Shown: in pieces, positions 56,378-64,000 of the stretch
Layout of the letters: every line of letters begins with the position of its first letter
Position numbering within the stretch: the stretch's first letter is position 1
DNA from: Thinopyrum elongatum
Taxonomy: Eukaryota > Streptophyta > Magnoliopsida > Poales > Poaceae
Assembly: GCA_011799875.1 (NCBI GenBank)
Contig: CM022303.1
Coordinates: 545,617,368-545,681,367 of the forward strand
DNA: 64,000 nucleotides
Reading direction: 5' to 3'
Translations under genes and position numbers: made by a program
Notes under the pieces: generated by a model
Seen by the model: the letters and a program-made list of their open reading frames with translations, nothing else
What the model was told of the DNA's origin: nothing
Databases searched by the model: none

Positions 56378-59300
56378 TCAACCGGCAAAAAAATTCTCAT
56401 CAAGTGGTTTGGTGAATATATCCGCCAATTGCTTATCGGTACGAACATGCTTAAGATCGATGTCTCCTTTAGCAACATGATCTCGAATGAAGTGATGACG
56501 AACTTCAATATGCTTAGTTCGAGAATGTTGCACGGGATTGTGAGCAATCATAATAGCACTTTCATTATCACAATGCAATGGAACATGTTTCACATATATC
56601 CCATAATCTTTAAGAGTTTGGGTCATCCAAAGTAATTGAGCACAACATGAACCGGCGACAATGTATTCCGCTTCGGCGGTGGATAAGGATACCAAGTTTT
56701 GTTTCTTGGAGGACCAAGACACAAGAGATCTACCAAGAAATTGACAAGTACCTGAAGTGGACTTTCTATCAACCTTGTCTCCGGCATAGTCCGAATCGGA
56801 GTAGCCAACAAGATCAAAAGAAGACCTCTTAGGATACCAAATGCCAAAGTTTGGTGTGTGAATTAAGTATCTCACTATCCTTTTCACAGCCTTAAGATGA
56901 CATTCTTTGGGGCCCGCTTGATATCGTGCACACATGCACACACTTAGCATAATATCGGGACGGGAGGCACATAGATATAATAATGAACCAATCATAGAGC
57001 GGTAAACCTTTTGGTCAACCGGTTTGCCATCCTTAGTCAAGTCAAGATGTCCACTAGTAGGCATGGGTGTATTCATACCTTTGCTTTCTTGCATGTTGAA
57101 CTTCTTGAATAGGTCCTTGGTATACTTTGCTTGGGAAACAAAGGTACCCTCCATAGTTTGCTTGATTTGCAAACCAAGAAAGAACTTGAGTTCACTCATC
57201 ATAGACATCTCAAACTTCTCCGACATTAGCCTTCCAAACTTTTCACTAAAATGAGGGTTAGTCGAACCAAATATGATATCATCCACATAAATTTGGCACA
57301 CAAATAATTCACCATTAACCCTTTTAGTAAAAAGATTAGAATCAATTTTTCCAATCTCAAAGCCTTTTTCAATAAGGAATTTAGTCAAGCATTTATACCA
57401 CGCTCTAGGAGCTTGTTTAAGACCATAAAGAGCTTTGTGAAGTTTGTAAACATGGTTGGGTTTCTTAGGATTAACAAAGCCGGGAGGTTGTTTAACATAA
57501 ACTTCCTCCTCAATTTCACCATTTAGAAAAGCACTTTTAATGTCCATTTGATATAATGTGATATCATGATGATTGGCATAAGCAAGTAAGATGCGTATGG
57601 ACTCAAGTCTAGCAACGGGGGCATATGTCTGACCATAGTCCATACCTTCGACTTGAGTGTAGCCTTGAGCGACGAGACGGGCCTTGTTGCGTACAACTTG
57701 TCCATCTTCATCTTGCTTGTTCCGAAACACCCATTTGGTACCAATGACATTGTGCTTCTCATCGGGCTTTTCAATCAACGTCCACTCTTGGTTCCTCTCA
57801 AAATTGTGTAGCTCTTCATGCATAGCGTTCACCCAGTCCGGATCATCAAGCGCTTCTTCAACCTTCATAGGTTCAATGCTAGAGATGAATGAATAGTGTT
57901 CACAAAAATTAGCCAAACGAGTTTTAGAGCGAGTGATTCTCCCGGTTTGAATATCATCAAAGATTTGTTCGACGGGATGATCTCTTGAGACTCTTGCTCT
58001 AACTCGTGAGAGCTTTTGTTTGGGTCGGGGTGGAACATCTTCTTCATCATCTTGTTCTTCCTCTTGGCCTTCTTCGTTGTTGGTGTTGTTGTTCTCATGT
58101 GGAGGTGGAGAAGGAGGTTGATGAGGTTCATCTTGGTGTACATCCTCGTTTTCATCATCTTGGCGTGTCCCACTTGTGGATGCTTCCGAGTTAACTCGTG
58201 GTTCACCTTGTCGTGAGGTAGAAGCTTCCACTTGGACGCACGAGGTACTCTCCTTCACCTCCATTGGACGATTCTTGCCAATAGACAAGTCTTGGATTGC
58301 TTCCGAAGGGTCTTTGTCTCCTACATCAATTGGCAATTGCTCTACTTGCGAGCCATTAGATTCATCAAACTTCACATCTACCATCTCTTCAACCTTTCGG
58401 GTGAAGTTGTTGTAGACACGGTAAGTGTGAGAGTTTGAGCCATAACCGAGTAGGAAACCTTCATGAGATTTAGGAGCAAATTTCGAACGACAATGCTTAT
58501 CAAGAATATAGCACTTTGAGCCGAATACCCGAAAGTATCCAACTTGGGGTTTGTTACCGGTGAGAAGCTCGTATGCCGTCTTGCCGAGAAGCTTGTGAAG
58601 ATACAATCGATTTGTGGCATGACAGGCTGTCTCAACCGCTTCCACCCAAAAGTGTTTTGGCGTCTTGTACTCATCAAGCATCGTTCTCGCCATCTCAATA
58701 AGAGTTCGGTTCTTCCTCTCAACAACTCCATTTTGTTGAGGCGTGTACGTAGCCGAGAACTCATGTGAAATCCCTTCTTCGTCAAGAAAGGTGTCCACAT
58801 TGGCGTTCTTGAACTCCGTTCTGTTGTCGCTGCGAACCTTCTTGATCTTCACTTCAAATTGATTTTGGGCCTTCCTAGCGAAGTTCTTGAAGATCTTTTG
58901 GACCTGCGATTTATCATCAAGAAAGAACACCCATGTAAATCTTGAAAAATCATCGACAATGACTAAACTGAACGAGTTACCACCGAGACTCTTGTAGGCA
59001 TTGGGACCAAAAAGATCCATATGAAGTAGCTCGAGCGGTCTTCTCGTGGTCATGATGTTTTTCACGGGATGACTTCCTCCAACCTGTTTTCCTGCTTGAC
59101 AAGCACTACAAAGTCTATCCTTGTCAAATATAACATCTTTAACACCAAGGATATGATCACCTTTAATAAGCTTATCAAGATTTCGCATGCCCACATGACC
59201 TAACCTTCTATGCCATAACCAACCTTTAGAAGATTTAGCAATTAAGCAAGTTCTAGGTTGAGCCTTTTTAGTGAAATCAATAATGTATAGATCACCTCTA

Positions 59301-60277
59301 CGTATACCGGTAAAGACCATATTATGATTATCTCTTCGAAACACTTGGCAATCTACTTCAGTAAATAGGACGTTGAAACCGAAATCGGCTAGTCTAGATA
59401 CGGAAAGTAAATTGTATCCAAGAGATTCAACGAGCATAACATTTTGGATGGAGCTGTCATGTGAGATGGCCACCTTACCAAGGCCAACCACCTTACCCTT
59501 TGAGTTATCACCAAAAGTGACATACTTTCGAGGGCCGTCGTTTTCAGCAAGCTCACAAAACATATCCTTGTCTCCGGTCATGTGATCAGTACATCCACTA
59601 TCAAGAACCCATTCCTTTCCTCCAGCCATGTAGCCGCGAAGATTAGCCATAAGACCAAAGTGTCTCATAGACTCATCGAGATCAAAGTCACTATCATCAT
59701 CCTTATCATAGTATCCATGTTCAACATCGTCTTGTGATTGATCATTACCTAGAGAGAGTGATTCATTAGTTTTATGACCATGACAATGTGCATCTTTATG
59801 AAGTCTAATGACTTCGAAAATGATATTGCTAATGATTCCAACATCTCCTTTGGCACGCATAAGGTCACGAAGCTCACATAGACAATCACCAAACTTAGGA
59901 TCATTAGGGCTCATCTTATTTAAAGCAATGGACTTATGAAGAATCTCATCTAAGTTTTTCAAGGAGTAGTTTGGAAATCATTCCTCAAGAAATCTCCATA
60001 TAGTATAAGCACAATCAAGAGCAGGCAAGCAAACAATCAAATTTCTAGGCAGTCCTCTAATGATAAGATTGATAGTTCTAAGATTGCGGATCATGTCAAT
60101 AGACTCATCATGGGTAGGATGCAAGGGGTCAACAAGGGGTGCACACGGGCTAGCAATGTACTTGTTCAAATGATATTCATTGAAAATCTCAAGCATCTCA
60201 TTTTTCCAAGCATGAAAGAACTCCCCATCAAGCATAGGCACTCCACATCTAAAACTCCCCATCGTAGGCTCATCCAT
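56378..60277 (-). pseudogene. gag-pol: Gag-pol polyprotein of element D, nearly intact
   Basis: The frame starts at ATG 60277 (MDEPTMGSFRCG, gag) and has a single in-frame TGA at 59978-59980 (CGA expected). It is then open for 1194 codons. Within that part: protease Asp121 in VLDSGCTDHMTG; integrase HHCC at 251-288 and triad Asp315, Asp379, Glu415, with SDNRTEF where SDNGTEF is usual; a low-complexity acidic linker at 600-645; RT with ARLVAQGYTQ, QMDIKSAFLNG and YVDD at 892-895; RNase H DSDYAGD and STAEAEY. The gag part is short and runs straight into the protease without a CCHC zinc knuckle, so part of gag seems deleted. A T-run indel near 56385 shifts the frame after FTKPLDE and loses the last dozen or so residues. 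Confidence 0.9.
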
Positions 60278-60318
60278 CTTCCTCCAATGGTGATTAAACT
60301 AAAGCAATGGAGACCAAC

Positions 60319-60330
60319 GCTCTGATACCA
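60319..60330 (-). other. Primer-binding site of element D
   Basis: Minus strand TGGTATCAGAGC, 12 bases matching the initiator tRNA-Met 3' end, two bases inside the 5' LTR. Confidence 0.85.
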
Positions 60331-60332
60331 AT

Positions 60333-61924
60333 TGAAAGGATCGAGAAGAGGTGTCTAGAGGGGGGGTGAATAGACCCTCAACAAATAAAGGTGGCAATTT
60401 TTAAGTTCTTCAAGTTAAGGTGGAGTTTTAGCACAAGTTTAAACATTCACAATACATATCAAGCAAGCATGGCAAGAGTATATGAGCAGCGGAAAGTAAA
60501 GCATGCAACTTGCAAGAATGTAAAGGGATGGGATTGGAGTGTGCAAACGCAATTGGAGACACGGAGATTTTTGGCGTGGTTCCGATAGGTGGTGCTATCG
60601 TACGTCCACGTTGATGGAGACTTCAACCCACGAAGGGTAACGGTTGCGCGAGTCCACGGAGGGCTCCACCCACGAAGGGTCCACGAAGAAGCAACCTTGT
60701 CTATCCCACCATGGCCATCGCCCACGAAGGACTTGCCTCACTAGGGTAGATCTTCACGAAGTAGGCGATCTCCTTGCCCTTACAAACTCCTTGGTTCAAC
60801 TCCACAATCTTGACGGAGGCTCCCAAGTGACACCTAACCAATCTAGGAGACACCACTCTCCAAAAGGTAATAGATGGTGTGTTGATGATGAACTCCTTGC
60901 TCTTGTGCTTCAAATGATAGTCTCCCCAACACTCAACTCTCTCTCATAGATTTGGATTTGGTGGAAAGATGATATGAGTGGAAAGCAACTAGGGGAAGGC
61001 TAGAGATCAAGATTCTTATGGTTGGATTGGAATGTCTTGGTCTCAACACATGAGTAGGTGGTTCTCTCTCAGAAAATGAATGCTGGAAGTGTAGGCACGT
61101 TCTGATGGCTTTCCTCACAAATGGAGGAAGGGTGGAGGGGTATATATAGCCTCCACACAAAATCTAACCGTTACACACAATTTACCAAACTCGGTGGGAC
61201 CGAATAGTGAAACTCGGTCAGACCGATTTAGTTCAAAATGTGAACGTTAGGATTTTCAGTAGGACCGACATGTCAACTCGGTGAGACCGATTTCGTTAGG
61301 GTTAGGGTAAAACCTCATCTCGGTTTGACCGATTACACAAACTCGGTGAGACCGATTTTAGTAATAAGCAAACAGAGAGTTGGCCAAGCAAACTCGGTGG
61401 GGCCGACTACCTATTTCGGTGAGACCGAAATATTGTAGTAGGCAACAGAGAGTTTGCAAGCCCATCTCGGTGAGACCGGGATCCCATCGGTGAGACCGAA
61501 CTGATTAGGGTTTCTGGCAGTGGCTATGTCAAATGAACTCGGTGGCGCCGGATAGATCAAATCGGTGGGGCTGAGTTTGACTTTAGGTTTAGGACATATT
61601 TGGAAATGAGAAAGTGGTTGAGGGCTTTAGGAGCATATCACGAAGCACTTTGAGGAAGCAAGCCATTAAGCAACACCTCATCCCCTTTTAATAGTATTGG
61701 CTTTCCTATGGACTCAATGTGATCTTGGATCACTAAAATGAAAAGAGTAGAGTCTTGAGCTTGAGCCAATATGTGTCCTTAGCATCTTGAAGGGGTTCCA
61801 CATCCTCTTGTCCTGCCACTCCACTGTTGAACTTATCTGAAATATACTAGATAAAAGTATTAGTCCAATAAGAGATATGTTGACATTAATTACCAAAATC
61901 ACCCAGGGAGCACTTGTGCTTCCA
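60333..61924 (-). repeat. 5' LTR of element D
   Basis: 1,592 bases, minus strand TGGAAGCACAAG to CGATCCTTTCA. The TATA box is at 61141-61148, with the TCGGTGNGACCGA cluster at 61191-61574 upstream of it. Confidence 0.9.
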
Positions 61925-64000
61925 AACTTCAAGAAGAATGGCAAGCAAGTTTCCGCTCCCGTGAAGAAGCCCAAAGCTGGACCCAAGCCTGAAGCTGAGT
62001 GCTTCTACTGCAAGGGAAATGGTCACTGGAAGCGGAACTGCCCCAAATACTTGGTGGATAAGAAGGATGGCAAAGTAAATAAAGGTATATTTGATATACA
62101 TGTTATTGATGTGTACCTTACTGGTGCTCATAGTAGCCCCTAGATATTTGATACCGGTCCAGTTGCTAAGATTAGTAACTCGAAACAGGAGTTGCAGAAT
62201 AAACAGAGAGTAGTTAAGGTCGAGGTGACGATGTGTGTTGGAAGTGTTTCCAAGATTGATATGATCACCATCACACGCTCCCTCTACCTTCGGGATTAGT
62301 GTTGAGCCTGAATAAATGTTATTTGGTGTTTGCATTGAGCATGAACATGATTAGATCGTGTTTATTGCAATACGGTTATTCATTTAAGTCAGAGAATAAT
62401 TGTTGTTCTGTTTACATGAATAAAACCTTCTATGGTCATACACCCAATTTGAATGGTTTATTGAATCTCGATCATAGTGATACATATATTCATAATATTG
62501 ATGCCAAAAGATGCAAAGTTGATAATGATAGTGCAACATACTTGTGGCACTGCCATTTAGGTCATATTGGTGTAAAGCGCATGAAGAAACTCCATGCGAA
62601 TGGACTTTTGGAATCACTTGATTATGAATCATTTGATACTTGCGAACCATGCCTCATGGGAAAGATGACTAAAACTCCGTTCTCCGGAACAATGGAGTGA
62701 GCTAATGACTTATTGGAAATAATACATACCGATGTATGCGGTCCGATGAGTGTTGAGGCATGTGGCGGGTATCGTTATTTTCTGATCTTCACAGATGATT
62801 TGAGTAGGTATGGGTATATCTACTTGATGAAACACAAGTCTGAAACATTTGAAAAGTTCAAAGAATTTCAGAGTGAAGTGGAGAATCATCGTAACAAGAA
62901 AAATAAAGTTTCTACAATCTGATCACGGAGGCGAATATTTGAGTTACGAGTTTGGCCTTCATTTAAAACAATGTGGAATTGTTTCACAGCTCACGCCACC
63001 TGGAACACCACAGCGTAATGGTGTGTCCGAACATCGTAATCGTACTTTATTAGATATGGTGCGTTCTATGATGTCTCTTACCGATTTACCACTATCGTTT
63101 TGGGGTTATGCATTAGAGATAGCCACATTCACGTTAAATAGGGCACCGTCTAAATCCGTTGAGACGACACCGTATGAACCGTGGTTTGGAAAGAAACCTA
63201 AGCTGTCGTTTCTTAAAATTTGGGGATGCGACGCTTATGTCAAAAGGCTTCAACCTGATAAGCTCGAACCTAAATTAGAGAAGTGCATCTTCATAGGATA
63301 CCCTAAAGAAACCATTAGGTACTCCTTCTACCACAGATCCGAAGGCAAGATCTTTGTTGCTAAGAATGGGTCCTTTCTAGAGAAGGAGTTTCTCTCGAAA
63401 GAAGTGAGTGGGAGGAAAGTAGAACTTGATGAGGTAATTGTACCTTCTCTCGAATTGGAAAGTAGCACATCACAGAAAACCATTCCCGTGATGCCTACAC
63501 CAAGTAGAGAGGAAGCTAATGATGATGATCATGTAACTTCAGATCAAGTTACTACTGAACCTTGTAGGTCGACCAGAGCACGATCCGCACCAGAGTGGTA
63601 CGGTAATCCTGTCCTAGAAGTCATGTTATTAGATCAAGGCGAACCTACGAAATATGAAGAAGCTATGATGAGCCCAGATTCCGAAAAATGGCTTGAGGCC
63701 ATGAAATCTGAGATAGGATCCATGTATGAGAACAAAGTGTGGACTTTGGTGGACTTGCCCGATGATCGGCAAGCCACTGAGAATAAATGGATCTTCAAGA
63801 AGAAGACTGACACTGATGGTAATGTTACTGTCTACAAAGCTCGACTTGTCGCAAAAGGTTTTTGACAAGTTCAAGGGGTTGACTACGATGAGACTTTCTC
63901 ACCCGTAGCGATGCTTAAGTCTGTTTAAATCATGTTAGCAATTGCCGCATTTTTTAATTATGAAATCTGGCAAATGGACATCAAAACTGCATTCCTTAAT
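61925..64000 (+). pseudogene. pol: Element C gag end and pol (protease, integrase, start of RT)
   Basis: Resumes gag with NFKKNGKQ and a good CCHC knuckle (CFYCKGNGHWKRNC). TAG 62141-62143 stands where Trp is usual before the protease motif FDTGPV. The integrase zinc region (HLGHIGVKRMKKLH, CEPC) is followed by TGA 62698-62700, integrase Asp in IHTDVCGP, a frameshift near 62905, then LQSDHGGEYL and NGVSEHRNRTL (Asp and Glu of the triad). RT begins with ENKWIFKKKTD and ARLVAKGF, followed by TGA 63863-63865 and TAA 63926-63928. The window ends at QMDIKTAFLN, before the YVDD motif. The order protease-integrase-RT confirms Copia. Confidence 0.87.

Larger units (their letters stand above)
52841..61924 (-). 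mobile_element. Element D: SIRE/Maximus-like Copia retrotransposon
   Basis: 9,084 bases with perfect target duplication AACTT (52836-52840 and 61925-61929). On the minus strand: 5' LTR 60333-61924, tRNA-Met primer site 60319-60330, gag-pol 56378-60277, a long 3' region, polypurine tract 54414-54427, 3' LTR 52841-54413. The two LTRs are about 97 percent alike by eye, apart from a 20-base piece near 60630 missing in the other copy. The gag-pol frame has only one internal stop and one frameshift at its end. Confidence 0.92.
49199..64000 (+). mobile_element. Element C: Angela/BARE-like Copia retrotransposon, right end outside the window
   Basis: 5' LTR 49199-50920, tRNA-Met primer site, long leader, gag, then pol, with element D inserted between the gag core and the zinc knuckle (52841-61924). 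The left flank pentamer is CCTGC; its partner should lie beyond 64000. Several stops and frameshifts show it is not autonomous. LTR blocks such as GCCCTAGAGGCAA and GGAGTCCCGGATGAGATCACG are those I know from BARE-1 and Angela. Confidence 0.9.

Overview
This window is plant nuclear DNA from a large, repeat-rich grass genome, most likely a Triticeae species (wheat, Aegilops or barley relatives). The reasons are nested LTR retrotransposons, a BARE/Angela-type Copia LTR, an Athila/Sabrina-type solo LTR of the kind common in Triticeae, Tat-lineage Gypsy elements with a second RNase H, and a 229-base assembly gap (30863-31091). Family names are from recognition only; no search was run. There are no rRNA, tRNA or CRISPR loci.

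The oldest layer is a broken gene-bearing block. It holds three copies of a DEDDy 3'-5' exonuclease-like gene: copy 1 at 5624-5965, copy 2 at 26932-27717 (both minus strand) and copy 3 at 45606-46334 (plus strand). Copies 1 and 2 are damaged; copy 3 is intact and intronless. A decayed B3-domain-like gene lies at 43015-44733. Copy 2, the B3-like gene and copy 3 are flanked by arrays of a short motif (core GAGGCACGG) that lies mostly one way on the left (6831-7664, 26284-26420) and mostly inverted on the right (41670-42230, 46825-47461, 48976-49198). With a CACTG-type left end at 6799 this looks like a non-autonomous CACTA-like element carrying genes, about 8.7 kb once later insertions are removed. 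The right end is outside the window.

Later insertions, left to right. Element A (1-5623, Tat Gypsy, only the 3' part) truncates exonuclease copy 1. Element B (7665-26283, same family, heavily mutated) sits in the left motif array and has an antisense B3-domain ORF downstream of pol. Element E (18283-26185, TSD CCCAT) sits inside the 3' LTR of B. It is just LTR, then 57 bases complementary to initiator tRNA-Met, then a truncated LTR, and looks like a fossil of aberrant reverse transcription. Element F (27788-41291, TSD AGGAT, minus strand) is a Tekay-like chromovirus with an intact 1450-residue polyprotein, inserted in the 5' leader of exonuclease copy 2. Element G (47462-48975, TSD TGCCT) is a solo LTR. 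Element C (49199 to beyond 64000) is an Angela/BARE-like Copia element interrupted by element D (52841-61924, TSD AACTT, minus strand), a SIRE/Maximus-like Copia element with an almost intact pol.

In short, a small gene-bearing transposon-like block was expanded about fivefold by retrotransposons, three of which landed in its motif arrays. Nothing here is an operon-like pathway. Only exonuclease copy 3 and the element F polyprotein look intact; the antisense ORF of element B is open but of unknown status.
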